DNA of 49,770 bases from Thermoplasmata archaeon (GCA_021797735.1 JAJZZE010000042.1:1-49770); one strand, 5' to 3'; positions 8,598-17,881 are shown, counted from the stretch's first letter. Numbers and translations are program-made. The notes: a model not told the origin generated them from the letters alone.

Positions 8598-9965
8598 TTA
8601 TTTTAAGAAACTAAATATTTCATTATACTTTTTTTCATCTATTTTTCCGGTCGCAAGAACAAGTTCTTTTATACTTTTTCCTGTTTCCAGGGCTTCTTCA
8701 ACAATTTTTGCCATTGTATCATAGCCGAGATATGGGTTCAGTAATGCTGCTGACCCGAAGCTCTTTTCAATGTTTTCCCTTATTTTATTTAAATCGGGTT
8801 TTATTCCGGCTATAGCCTTTTCATTCAACATTTTTATTCCGTTTGATAATCTTGTTATAGATTTTGATATTTCATAGTCCATATGTGGCATCATTACATT
8901 TAACTCCAGCTGACCTGCCTTATCTGATAGATTAACTGCTGCCTGCGATCCGAGGATTGAATTGCATATCATATTCATTGCCTCTGCTATTGACGGATTA
9001 ATTTTGCCGGGCATTATAGATGATCCCTGCTGGACTGCGGGTAATACTATCTCATGCAGCCCTGATCCGGGACCGGAGTACAGTAATCTTAAATCGTCCG
9101 ATATTTTACTGAGGTCCAGGGACAGGTTTGCAAGTGCATTCATTACCCTTGGGAAATCCGTCATAAACTGCATTAACCCGGCTGTATTGCCGCTTACCCT
9201 GAAATTAAAATTGGTTTCCTCGCATATTTTCTTTACTGCATTTTCCTTATAGTTTTCCGGTGTGTTTGCACCATTGCCCACGGCAGTTCCACCTATATTT
9301 AATTCCAGTATATAATCCAGGGACTGCTTCAATTCTTTTAAATCTCTTTCAATTGCGTATTTATATGCGTTGAATTCGTCTCCCAGGGTAACCCTTATAG
9401 CGTCCTGCAGATGTGTTCTTCCACTTTTGTATATATCCTTAAACTCATTATGCTTTTGATCCAGTGTGTTTATTAAATCATCTATATTATTTATCAGGCC
9501 CGTTGACTTTAACATGATGCTTACCCTTATCATTGTGGGATATATGTCATTCGTTGACTGGCTCATATTTATTACATCATTCGGGTGTGCATATTTGTAT
9601 TCTCCTTTTTTATGGTTTAAGGATTCCAGAACTATATTTGCTATAATTTCGTTAGTATTCATATTAAAGGATGTGCCTGCCCCGGCCTGAAAAACATCAA
9701 CAACAAACTGATCATTAAAATCACCTTTTATTAGTTTATCACACGCCCTGGAAATACTATTATACAGTTCCTCTGATAATTTTTTTGCCTTAAAATTTGC
9801 ATATGCTGCGGATTTTTTTATTATTGCCATTGCCCTTATATGATCCGGGTCATTGGATTTTATACCAGATATATTAAAATTATCTTTTGCCCTGTATGTA
9901 TTTATGCCATAATATATATTATCGTCTATTTCCACTTCCCCTATAACATCTCTTTCTGTTCTCAT
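8598..9965 (-). CDS. aspA: Aspartate ammonia-lyase (aspartase)
   Basis: A 455-residue member of the aspartase/fumarase superfamily. The start IYYGINTYRAKDNFNIS and the block QAGAGTSFNMNTNEIIAN (near 93-110) favour aspartase over fumarase. The catalytic loop GSSIMPGKIN lies at about 314-323, and HPNDVINMSQSTND near 127 and GRTHLQDA near 182 bind substrate. It reversibly removes ammonia from aspartate to give fumarate. The asparaginase at 11196 and the IDH-like gene at 10047 run divergently from it, suggesting a unit that feeds asparagine and aspartate carbon into the citrate cycle. A fumarase role cannot be fully excluded. Confidence 0.85.
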   Translation of the reverse strand: MRTERDVIGEVEIDDNIYYGINTYRAKDNFNISGIKSNDPDHIRAMAIIKKSAAYANFKAKKLSEELYNSISRACDKLIKGDFNDQFVVDVFQAGAGTSFNMNTNEIIANIVLESLNHKKGEYKYAHPNDVINMSQSTNDIYPTMIRVSIMLKSTGLINNIDDLINTLDQKHNEFKDIYKSGRTHLQDAIRVTLGDEFNAYKYAIERDLKELKQSLDYILELNIGGTAVGNGANTPENYKENAVKKICEETNFNFRVSGNTAGLMQFMTDFPRVMNALANLSLDLSKISDDLRLLYSGPGSGLHEIVLPAVQQGSSIMPGKINPSIAEAMNMICNSILGSQAAVNLSDKAGQLELNVMMPHMDYEISKSITRLSNGIKMLNEKAIAGIKPDLNKIRENIEKSFGSAALLNPYLGYDTMAKIVEEALETGKSIKELVLATGKIDEKKYNEIFSFLK

Positions 9966-10018
9966 ATATTATGATTATTAAAGGGTATAAAAATATTTTA
10001 ATTAATACATTAAAAAAT

Positions 10019-10027
10019 GTTATATTC
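10019..10027 (+). promoter_or_regulatory. TATA-like box before the IDH-like gene
   Basis: GTTATATTC is centred about 24 bases before the ATG at 10047. It overlaps the longer alternative start at 10017 and so favours the ATG at 10047. Confidence 0.4.
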
Positions 10028-10046
10028 TATAATGCATGCTGTAATT

Positions 10047-11156
10047 ATGAATATAGAATTTAATGATGATGGTATGAAGATACCTGATAATCTCAGTATC
10101 GGGTATATAGAGGGTGAGGGCATAGGACCTGAAATAACATCGGCAATGATAAAGGTAATAAATTCATCAATAGAACTTGCATATTCCGGTGATAAGTTTA
10201 TAGAATGGATGAAAATCCTTGTTGGAAAAGATGCATATGAAAAATATAATAAATATATGCCCGACGAATCGATAGAAGAAATTAAAAAGTATGTAATAAC
10301 CATGAAATCTACATTAAACTTACTGCCAGATAAGGATGATATTAACACATTGTTAAGGAGGAAACTCGGCCTATATACTAATATAAGGATAGTAAAATAT
10401 TTGCCGGGAATAAATGTAAACATTGAAAGTTTTAATAAAATAAACATAACAATAATAAGGGATTCAGTAAACGGAAGTTACTCATTTTACCATTCCTTAG
10501 AGAACACAAAGGATTTAATAAAATACATATCGGAAAATTATGATATAAATATTAATGAAGACTCTTCAATAGCAATGATAACACAGAGTAAATTCAGGAC
10601 AAAAAAAATCATTAAAAAAATTATAGATTTTTATAGGATTAATAAAAACAGGAAAATTACGGTAGTTTACAGTGATTTAAACCCGGAATTCCTGGACTGG
10701 TGCAGAGAAGAATTAAAAAAATCACATGATGTACCGTATGAATATTTGAAGTTTAATGATTTTATTAAAAAACTTATAAATAATCCTGAAGATTTTGACC
10801 TTGTATTTCTGGACAATATAATAAACAGAACTGTGATAAATTATATTATAAATATAGTAAATGTTGAATATGGATGCAGTATTGGAGACCAGTGTGCATT
10901 TTTTGAGGCTGTCCAGAGCTCATCACCGGGCGAAGAGGGTTACGATATAGCAGATCCACTATCATTTATCCTGTCCGGTTCCCTGATGCTAAGGTATATA
11001 GGCTGGAATGAGGCATCTAAAATAATAGATAATGCCATAAAACAGACCTTCATAGATAATAAAATACCTAAGGATTATGTGGGAAATGGCAAAACAGTGC
11101 CGGTAAAATGCTCACAGTTTGCGGATGAAATAATAAAAAGAATGAAAAAGGAATGA
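10047..11156 (+). CDS. Isocitrate/isopropylmalate dehydrogenase-like protein, catalytically degenerate
   Basis: With the ATG at 10047 this is 369 residues; in-frame ATGs also exist at 10017 and 10032. The fold is clear: GYIEGEGIGPEIT (19-31), LLRRKLGLYTNIR (102-114), IIRDSVNGSY (136-145) and a late FEAVQSSSPGEEG then FILSGSLMLRYIGW. The substrate arginines (104, 114, 138) and Tyr145 are kept. Missing are the catalytic lysine (VVYSDLN), the metal-binding aspartates (DNIINRTVIN where NxxGDxxSD is expected), and the NADP loop (VQSSSPGE for HGTAPK). It probably does not catalyse oxidative decarboxylation. It may bind a tricarboxylate or act as a regulatory subunit, by inference. It lies 39 bases before the asparaginase gene. 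Confidence 0.8.
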   Translation: MNIEFNDDGMKIPDNLSIGYIEGEGIGPEITSAMIKVINSSIELAYSGDKFIEWMKILVGKDAYEKYNKYMPDESIEEIKKYVITMKSTLNLLPDKDDINTLLRRKLGLYTNIRIVKYLPGINVNIESFNKINITIIRDSVNGSYSFYHSLENTKDLIKYISENYDININEDSSIAMITQSKFRTKKIIKKIIDFYRINKNRKITVVYSDLNPEFLDWCREELKKSHDVPYEYLKFNDFIKKLINNPEDFDLVFLDNIINRTVINYIINIVNVEYGCSIGDQCAFFEAVQSSSPGEEGYDIADPLSFILSGSLMLRYIGWNEASKIIDNAIKQTFIDNKIPKDYVGNGKTVPVKCSQFADEIIKRMKKE

Positions 11157-11195
11157 AAAACAGTAAAAATTAATTAACTGGCAGTATTACTGTCT

Positions 11196-12029
11196 ATGAA
11201 TATACTGATTTTACATGGTGGCGTTGGATCGCCTGGAACATTATCACCGGTGCTAAATAAATATGCAGAAAAGGCTGTTAAAAAAAATGCTATAGGATCT
11301 GTAATAGATTCAGTTGTTTTAATGGAAGATGATGAAACGTTTAATGCCGGAAAAGGGTCATATATGAGAATAGATAGGTCAGTACAGATGGATGCTGCAG
11401 TTATGATACCGGGCAATTTTGGATCAGTAGTAAACATAGAAAATGTAAAAAACCCGGTAAGGGTGGCATATGACGTTATGGCAAGATCACCCCATAATAT
11501 ATTATCCGGTGATGGTGCGGTTAAATTTGCAAGGTTGCTGGGATATGATGACTACAATGTAAAAACTGAAAAGGCTGAAAAAAAATATAATGAAATAATA
11601 GCTAAGATAAAAAATGGTGAGATAAAGGAATTTGATGAAATGAAAAAGAACTTTGACATAAATGATCTGATAGGTGATACAGTAGGCGCAGTTGCAAGGA
11701 TTGATGGTGAATTTGCCGCTGCAGTATCTACCGGTGGAACACCGTTAATGTTAAGGGGGCGTGTTGGGGATTCCCCGTTACCGGGATCTGGAATATACTG
11801 CGGTGAAAATGGAGCTGTGGTTGCAACTGGCATAGGCGAGGAGATAATAAAAAAACAGTTATGCTACAGGATATATAATGAAATAGGAAAAATGCCTCTG
11901 GAACAGATAGTGAAAAATAAAATATCCGAATTTGATATCAGTGTACCTGTAGGTGTAATAGCTGTAACCAGAGATGAATATTCTATTTATGCCAGTAAGG
12001 ATATGGCATACGGGGTCAAAACATTTTAA
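11196..12029 (+). CDS. Asparaginase / isoaspartyl peptidase (Thr-type Ntn hydrolase)
   Basis: A 277-residue plant-type asparaginase that matures by self-cleavage before a catalytic threonine. Thr162 in IGDTVGAVA is the new N-terminus, and the substrate-binding STGGT and GRVGDSPLPGSGIY blocks follow at about 177-199. The alpha part opens ILILHGGVG and contains NAGKGS (50-55) and MDAAVM. It hydrolyses L-asparagine or beta-aspartyl peptides to aspartate. Aspartase, encoded divergently at 8598-9965, could then release fumarate. The gene is slightly short but complete. It converges with the site-2-protease-like gene, overlapping it by four bases. Confidence 0.88.
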   Translation: MNILILHGGVGSPGTLSPVLNKYAEKAVKKNAIGSVIDSVVLMEDDETFNAGKGSYMRIDRSVQMDAAVMIPGNFGSVVNIENVKNPVRVAYDVMARSPHNILSGDGAVKFARLLGYDDYNVKTEKAEKKYNEIIAKIKNGEIKEFDEMKKNFDINDLIGDTVGAVARIDGEFAAAVSTGGTPLMLRGRVGDSPLPGSGIYCGENGAVVATGIGEEIIKKQLCYRIYNEIGKMPLEQIVKNKISEFDISVPVGVIAVTRDEYSIYASKDMAYGVKTF

Positions 12030-13687
12030 GTTATATGTATTGTAACTATCCCGGCATTACCGTTGCTATAAAGCATTATTTCCCACGTTCCCCTGGTTTT
12101 TGATAACAGACTTAAATTAATTGTCCCTCCGGAGTTGATAGTTATCGGTGCACCGAAAATATAGTGCTCACCGGTTATATTTAAATAACCTGAATTTGTG
12201 TAAATGTATGTATCCATATTATTTGCTATTGAAATTATTTTCATTGCCAGGGATGTGCTGTTTTCATTGGAAACCGAGAGTGTAAAGGTTTTGTTTACAG
12301 GTTCAGTCATATTATATGGATTACGGTTGTTAAATGTTATTGAACTCACTGCATTTACATAATAAACCTTTATAAACTCATTAAATTTTTGGCTTCCGGT
12401 ATTTATGGCAAGGTTATAACTTATTTTGCCAGAATGATTATTACTTACAGGTATTTCCATGCTGTATATGGATTCATTCTTAAATCTGTGTTCTGAATTT
12501 ATTTTTAATTTTCCCGGGTTCATCGAAAATATGGGTTCAACACTGTTACTGCCGTGAACTGTAACATTAAATGTTATATTGTGCGGTTCTGCGGTGTTTA
12601 CAATGTAACAGTTGTTATTTAATGAAATACTTTCATTACTGTTAACAATATGAAACGGCAATGGCACAAAACCAAACATGATGATAACAAAAACAACTAC
12701 CCCAAGATATTTTACGCTCTTTTTTGATTTTATAACATTGTTCAATGGTAATGGTCCGGTTAATCCTATCAACAGTATTATTATTACGATAATTACAAAA
12801 TAGACATACACAAAACTCATTATTAAAAGTATAAAAATGGAAATATATGAAAAATACTTGAACTTATTTTTTAATATGCCTGAGAAAACAAGGCCACCGT
12901 CCAGAAATCCTAGGGGCAGGGCATTAATGGATGTTGTAATAAGACCTGCGTAACCGGCAAGTTCCAGTGGGTCTGGCAGTAATGTTGCCGGGAATATATG
13001 GTTTATAAATACAATGTATAAAAACGGAAAATTTAATGTCGTTAATGGCGAATATATATCGGGGTTGTATATTAAATTTAATGGTGTTATGTAAGCACCG
13101 ACAATTATAAAAACAAGGGATGATAAAAACCCAAGTATTAATGAGTAACTTCCTGTCATTATCATTGAGCTCTGTGTCTTAAACTGATTCCTGTTTGAAT
13201 TTATTACCCCTAATGTACCCAAACCCAGGGTTGGTATAAAAATGGGAAAATAATATTTCATATGGTTTCTTTTTAATGCTATATATTTACCATATTCCCT
13301 TAAAAATATTATAAATGCAAGGGGAATGAAAAATAAAACCATGCCGTAAAATAAATTTTTAAAAAAATTATATGAATAATAATAAAAGGAATAATATGTA
13401 TATCCTGTGTAAACCATTGTTATAACGGTAAGGGCAAATAAAAATAGTTTAACCCCAATTTTTTCCTTTGATATATTATAATTGTTTAGTACTATTATCT
13501 GATTATCCGGATAATCATTTGTAAACACCGTTGCACCGATTGAATTTAAATTGTCTACCAGTGCCGAGAAAGCCTTCTCATTACTTAAATCATTAACATG
13601 GAATGTAATTGAATACGCGCTTTTTTCCTCATCTGTGAAATTATAGTATTTCTTTACTATATTTTCTATTTCACCTGAATTTATCAT
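12026..13687 (-). CDS. Site-2-protease-like (M50) membrane protein lacking the HExxH zinc motif
   Basis: A 553-residue polytopic protein. A soluble N-terminal domain (1-75) is followed by several membrane spans (about 80-350) and an external beta-rich C-terminal domain (about 360-553) rich in Asn and Ser. The S2P scaffold is recognisable: FIPLAFIIFL precedes the expected HExxH site, and the second motif NALPLGFLDGG (255-265) keeps its aspartate. At the zinc site, however, the sequence is REYGK (130-134), with both histidines replaced. It should therefore not bind catalytic zinc and is probably a pseudoprotease, comparable in principle to plant EGY3. Its start overlaps the alaS stop (ATGA), so it is translated from the alaS transcript. 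Confidence 0.75.
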   Translation of the reverse strand: MINSGEIENIVKKYYNFTDEEKSAYSITFHVNDLSNEKAFSALVDNLNSIGATVFTNDYPDNQIIVLNNYNISKEKIGVKLFLFALTVITMVYTGYTYYSFYYYSYNFFKNLFYGMVLFFIPLAFIIFLREYGKYIALKRNHMKYYFPIFIPTLGLGTLGVINSNRNQFKTQSSMIMTGSYSLILGFLSSLVFIIVGAYITPLNLIYNPDIYSPLTTLNFPFLYIVFINHIFPATLLPDPLELAGYAGLITTSINALPLGFLDGGLVFSGILKNKFKYFSYISIFILLIMSFVYVYFVIIVIIILLIGLTGPLPLNNVIKSKKSVKYLGVVVFVIIMFGFVPLPFHIVNSNESISLNNNCYIVNTAEPHNITFNVTVHGSNSVEPIFSMNPGKLKINSEHRFKNESIYSMEIPVSNNHSGKISYNLAINTGSQKFNEFIKVYYVNAVSSITFNNRNPYNMTEPVNKTFTLSVSNENSTSLAMKIISIANNMDTYIYTNSGYLNITGEHYIFGAPITINSGGTINLSLLSKTRGTWEIMLYSNGNAGIVTIHIT

Positions 13688-16350
13688 ACCCTTACATTTA
13701 CTAAAATCTCCTTTATTAAGTTTTCACTTATTTTATTTTCGGCAACGGCTGAATAAATCCTATTGTTGTTTATTTTTTCATTTAATTTTATATTTTTATT
13801 CAGTTCTTTAACTGTATTGCTTAAACTGTTTTTATCCCCTACCATTAATATTTCATTACTGTTTACAATCAATGATGGTTTATCTGTTTTATAAATACCC
13901 TGAATAAGCAGATTTAATTCCTTTTCATTGAGGTTTACATAATATAAATTTATATTATTATATTCCTTACTATTATTTATAATATTTTCTATTTTCTCCT
14001 TTAAAATCCTGTTAAATTCCTTTTTAATTTCTATATTGTCCTTCAGTAAATTATGGGAATATTCGTATAATTTATCCTCTTCCACCTTCATGAATTCCTC
14101 TTCCTTTGATATTATATCATATAATGACTGGGTGTATCTCACAGCCGCAGGGCCTGCAGAAAACGTTATCCTCTGAATGCCCTCCTGTAATGTTTCTGTT
14201 TTTATTATTTTTATAAAACCCATGTGTATTGTGCTATCTAAATGTGTACCACCGCAACCCTCTGAATCAATATCCTCTACTGTAACAACCCTTATTCTAT
14301 CGGATAACGGCACACCGCCTTCAAATAATCTGAAACCATAATCATTTATTGCATCGTTCCATTTTATTGATGTTACATCTATTTTTTTATTCTGCTGTAT
14401 TGCCTCAAAACATAATCTTTCAATATTTTTTATATCGTTTAAATCTATTTTATTATAGTGTGTTATATCCAGCCTTGATTCATTTACCTCCTTTTTAACA
14501 CCATTCTGCCATATGTGTTCACCGAAATATTTCCTTAGAATTCCCAGTAATAAATGTGTCGCAGAATGATGGATCATCAGCTGATATCTTCTATCATAAT
14601 CTATAAATCCTCTTATTCTTGCATTTTCCTGTATGTCATTATCCAGAAAATGAATTATAACATTATTATATTTCTGAACGTTTAAAACATTTACCCTTTT
14701 TCCATTGTAAATAAAATATCCAAGGTCACAGGGCTGGCCACCACCTTCGGGATAAAATGCGGTTTGATTGACAATGATTTTTTTATCCTCAGAATATAGA
14801 ACTATTGCAGTAAATTCTTTTATTTTTGTATTATCATAATATAATGGCCTTGTTTTTATATCTGGATAATTAATTTCTGCTTTATTCTTTTTAATAATTT
14901 TTTCATGCTTTGATATTAATAATTCCTGGAAATTATCAGGTATTTCTAATTCCTTACCTGTTATATCAGTATATATATCTGATATTAGATCCTCATTTAA
15001 TCCATCGGATTCATACAGTTTTATCATATCATCTATTTTTAATTCATTATTTTTTATAGATTTTTTTACCTTATTATACGCATTTTTATTTACCGTATCA
15101 TATTTCTCCTTTTCTATTGAAATGATATTATTTATGAAGTTTATATCAAAATTTTTTATAATCTGATTAAACTTTTTATACTGATATTCCAGCAGGTATT
15201 GCAGATCATATTTGAATTTAATTTCATCTATAAATTTAAAGCATCTTCTTATTAATGTCCTTGCAAGATACCCTACCTTAACATTTGATGGTATTACATA
15301 ATCAGAGAACATTAATAATAATGTTTTTGTATGGTCTGCCAATGAATAAACATTTCTTATGCTTTTAAGGTTATTTAAAAATTCATTATCCATACTGTAA
15401 TTATTTTTATCCATAAATTTTTTTAATTCCTTCATCAGTTGAGCCTCACTGTATGGATCTATAACTGCAGCATATTCTGAAATTTTCTGTAATAATTTAT
15501 CATCAATTTTATGTGCTCTGGAATTTTTTAAAATAAAACTTATTGCATCACCGAATATTGATTCATAAATTGTTGGGGTAGCCTGTGATAACCATGTTAA
15601 TCTTTCCAGTCCGTAGCCGGTATCAACTATTTCTAATGGCATTTTGGAATATTTTGTATTTTCTATAATTATGGGTCCGTAATCATCCTCCTTTAAATCC
15701 ATAAAAACCAGTGTGGCTACTTCTAAACCCCTGACAAAAACCTCTACTGCATTGCCGGCATTGCCCCCACCGAACCATGGTTTCTCCTTATATGTTATTA
15801 ACTCCGGCCTGACCTTTAATTTTTCTGTTAAAAACCTGAAAGAATATCTTATTGTTTCGTCCTTCCAGTAAACATATCTATTTTCATAATTGAAGGAATC
15901 ATGGCATAACATTTCAAACGTTGTTAAATGCCTTCCGGTTTTACCTACCAAATCAAGATCAAGCATTCTTATGCTTGGTTGAGACATTACGAGGGGGTTT
16001 CCTGGTGGTGGTACCATGCCTGAAGTAACCTGTGGCTGAAAATCATATATAGATGCATTTACCAGCAGTACGTCATTTCTCCATCTTGGAACTACCGGAT
16101 ATGGCTCAATGAATTTATGCCCCAGTTCATCGTTTTTAAAGAAATTTATAAATTCATCCCTCATTTCATCCAGTGTATATTTTTTATAAACAGGTGAATT
16201 ATTAATAAATGAATAACTTTCACAGGCTGGATCACCACATGTGTTTTTATTTCTATCAGATGTCCAGAAATATGATTTACATACAGTGCACTGCTTTCTT
16301 ATAAAATTTAAATCTCTGAAGAAATCTATATCAAAAGCCGTATTTTCCAT
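13684..16350 (-). CDS. alaS: Alanyl-tRNA synthetase, archaeal type
   Basis: An 888-residue class II synthetase that charges tRNA-Ala. The archaeal N-terminal zinc-finger-like region (CTVCKSYFW, CGDPAC) comes first. The aminoacylation core runs to about residue 400 (for example MLDLDLVGKTGRHL and WFGGGNAGNAVEV). The editing domain carries HHSATHLLL near 590 and CGGTHLD near 695, the zinc/editing residues that remove misloaded Ser or Gly. A coiled C-terminal part ends KEILVNVRV. Length fits archaeal AlaRS. The gene is followed with a four-base overlap by the site-2-protease-like gene, an unusual partner. Confidence 0.95.
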   Translation of the reverse strand: MENTAFDIDFFRDLNFIRKQCTVCKSYFWTSDRNKNTCGDPACESYSFINNSPVYKKYTLDEMRDEFINFFKNDELGHKFIEPYPVVPRWRNDVLLVNASIYDFQPQVTSGMVPPPGNPLVMSQPSIRMLDLDLVGKTGRHLTTFEMLCHDSFNYENRYVYWKDETIRYSFRFLTEKLKVRPELITYKEKPWFGGGNAGNAVEVFVRGLEVATLVFMDLKEDDYGPIIIENTKYSKMPLEIVDTGYGLERLTWLSQATPTIYESIFGDAISFILKNSRAHKIDDKLLQKISEYAAVIDPYSEAQLMKELKKFMDKNNYSMDNEFLNNLKSIRNVYSLADHTKTLLLMFSDYVIPSNVKVGYLARTLIRRCFKFIDEIKFKYDLQYLLEYQYKKFNQIIKNFDINFINNIISIEKEKYDTVNKNAYNKVKKSIKNNELKIDDMIKLYESDGLNEDLISDIYTDITGKELEIPDNFQELLISKHEKIIKKNKAEINYPDIKTRPLYYDNTKIKEFTAIVLYSEDKKIIVNQTAFYPEGGGQPCDLGYFIYNGKRVNVLNVQKYNNVIIHFLDNDIQENARIRGFIDYDRRYQLMIHHSATHLLLGILRKYFGEHIWQNGVKKEVNESRLDITHYNKIDLNDIKNIERLCFEAIQQNKKIDVTSIKWNDAINDYGFRLFEGGVPLSDRIRVVTVEDIDSEGCGGTHLDSTIHMGFIKIIKTETLQEGIQRITFSAGPAAVRYTQSLYDIISKEEEFMKVEEDKLYEYSHNLLKDNIEIKKEFNRILKEKIENIINNSKEYNNINLYYVNLNEKELNLLIQGIYKTDKPSLIVNSNEILMVGDKNSLSNTVKELNKNIKLNEKINNNRIYSAVAENKISENLIKEILVNVRV

Positions 16351-16434
16351 TATAACTATAATACTTTTGAATAAATATAATTATCTTTTTTACCAATTAT
16401 AAATATGAGATGTTATAACATAGATTAAACAATA

Positions 16435-16443
16435 TTTATATTT
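16435..16443 (+). promoter_or_regulatory. TATA box of the dCMP deaminase gene
   Basis: TTTATATTT is centred about 25 bases before the ATG at 16464, giving a leaderless mRNA. Confidence 0.5.
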
Positions 16444-16463
16444 ATTGCATATATATCATTAAT

Positions 16464-16979
16464 ATGGAAGAAATAGGGAGACCCTCATGGGATCAATATT
16501 TCATGAGGATGGCTTATCTCGCTGCATCACGATCAAACTGTACGCGCAGGAAGGTTGGTGCTGTTATAGTAAGGGACAACAATGTTCTGGCCACCGGATA
16601 CAATGGTCCACCGGCACATACGGTGAACTGTAACGTAATAGGGTGTATACGTGATGAAATGCATGTAATGTCAGGAGAGAGGCAGGAACTTTGCAGGGGT
16701 CTGCATGCAGAGCAGAATGCAATTATACAGGCTGCTGTAAACGGTTCCGGTATAAAGGGCTCAAAAATATATGTTACAACACACCCATGTTCAGCATGCT
16801 CTAAAATGATAATGAATGCACAGATCACAGAGATAATATTTGCCGAGGGCTATCCCGATGATTTAGCCAAACTAATGTTGCTTGAAAGCAGTATAGAAAT
16901 AAGAAGGTTTACATTGCCTGATATTGAAGTAAAAACAATGATAGGCGAATTTTATTTGCACAAAACTGGAGAAGATTAA
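16464..16979 (+). CDS. dCMP deaminase family protein
   Basis: A 171-residue zinc deaminase. The catalytic HAEQNAI is near residue 82 and the zinc ligand pair PCSAC near 111. An extra Cys/His-rich insert (NCNVIGCIRDEMHVMSG, then ELCRGLHAE) is typical of dCMP deaminases with a second zinc. It should convert dCMP to dUMP to feed thymidylate synthesis. The start MEEIGRPSWDQYFMRMAYL is the usual N-terminal helix and a TATA box supports it. It is transcribed divergently from alaS. Confidence 0.88.
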   Translation: MEEIGRPSWDQYFMRMAYLAASRSNCTRRKVGAVIVRDNNVLATGYNGPPAHTVNCNVIGCIRDEMHVMSGERQELCRGLHAEQNAIIQAAVNGSGIKGSKIYVTTHPCSACSKMIMNAQITEIIFAEGYPDDLAKLMLLESSIEIRRFTLPDIEVKTMIGEFYLHKTGED

Positions 16980-17157
16980 TTTATTTTTTTATTTATAAGA
17001 TATAGTTTATGTGAGTTTGCGGAAAAATATCGGATCTGCTGAGGGCTCCATGAGAAACCTCAAATGTAAGTTATTGTGTTTTTCCATCATTCCCATATAT
17101 TAATGATGTTTTGAATGATATTAATAGAACTTAATAAATAATATTTATTACGGTAAC

Positions 17158-17469
17158 TCAAATATCGTTTCCGGGATTTTTTTCTCTTAACGATTTTTTT
17201 AATTTATAATATGTATGTTCTACTACAAGTATATATGGGGGCAATATCAGTATAACCACAAATATTATCCCAATGAATCTGAACAAATATATACTTAATA
17301 TAATTTCAAAATAAGTTACAATCCTTGCCGGTTTAAACTTAATATATTGCTTAATTTCTGCCTTAATATAAACGTATACAAATAAAAAAGTTGTAATAGC
17401 CCATAATGGTGATAACACGTTCTCAAAAGACATATATAAATGTAATAATAAATTATATAAACTTAACAT
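17158..17469 (-). CDS. Small membrane protein of unknown function
   Basis: A 103-residue protein with about two to three hydrophobic spans (near 15-32, 48-65 and 65-82) and a basic tail ending KKSLREKNPGNDI. I choose the ATG at 17469 because a GGTGAT Shine-Dalgarno (17473-17478) precedes it by three bases; the same frame could be extended to 17529. The Shine-Dalgarno contains the stop codon of a 28-codon frame just upstream (17474-17560), implying coupled translation. Family not recognised. The gene is isolated between dCMP deaminase and hsp20. Confidence 0.6.
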   Translation of the reverse strand: MLSLYNLLLHLYMSFENVLSPLWAITTFLFVYVYIKAEIKQYIKFKPARIVTYFEIILSIYLFRFIGIIFVVILILPPYILVVEHTYYKLKKSLREKNPGNDI

Positions 17470-17473
17470 ATTA

Positions 17474-17560
17474 TCACCATGGCGGTTCTCCAAATGGATT
17501 CCATGGACTGTTATGCGGATTATTTGCATAAAGAGATTGAGATGTACTTACAATTGGCAT
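17474..17560 (-). CDS. Putative 28-residue Pro/Trp-rich mini-protein or leader peptide
   Basis: An ATG at 17560 opens a frame reading MPIVSTSQSLYANN, then PHNSPWNPFGEPPW, and stop. An AAATATATAG box centred about 26 bases upstream (near 17586) would make it leaderless. Its TGA lies inside the GGTGAT Shine-Dalgarno of the membrane protein gene at 17469. The composition (five Pro, two Trp, three or four Asn, no Lys) differs from what random AT-rich DNA would give. It may be a real small protein or a coupling peptide. Too short for homology. Confidence 0.4.
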   Translation of the reverse strand: MPIVSTSQSLYANNPHNSPWNPFGEPPW

Positions 17561-17845
17561 ATATAATATATAAATAAACTATCTATATATTTTTCGGTAT
17601 CGTCCATAGCGGAAATTGACCGCACACACCATATAAGCGCTATAGGCATAGGGGAAAGAATAACGGGGCTTTCTAAAAACCTGTTATTATTAAACACCGG
17701 TGTGGTATTCAGTTAGTAATATGGCTGTTATGCAGCAGGTGTAATTTTATAGATATGGACAAATGGAGAGGTATTTTAATAATACTCAATAATATATTTT
17801 TGTACTTATAATATAAACCTTTAAATATTATAATTGAATATATGA
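17561..17845. other. Spacer before hsp20, no gene seen
   Basis: Less AT-rich than most spacers between about 17600 and 17720. I find no long frame and no recognisable RNA. Two A/T boxes (17805-17819 and 17819-17836) near its right end could serve hsp20. Confidence 0.4.
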
Positions 17846-17868
17846 GTTGACAACTAATGGTTGTTAAC
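17846..17868. promoter_or_regulatory. Imperfect palindrome at the hsp20 transcription start, possible operator
   Basis: GTTGACAACTA and TGGTTGTTAAC form an inverted repeat around a single central A, with 9 of 11 pairs matching. It lies about 25 bases after an AT-rich TATA-like run (TTTAAATATT, 17820-17829), so it should overlap the transcription start, the place where the archaeal heat-shock repressor Phr blocks RNA polymerase. A Phr-like gene lies directly downstream of hsp20. Confidence 0.4.
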
Positions 17869-17881
17869 TAAGGTGATAATA

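Noticed and set aside
16980-17157. Possible small RNA on the minus strand (AATGATGG ... CTCAG)
   Set aside because: Box sequences deviate from consensus and no stem is visible.
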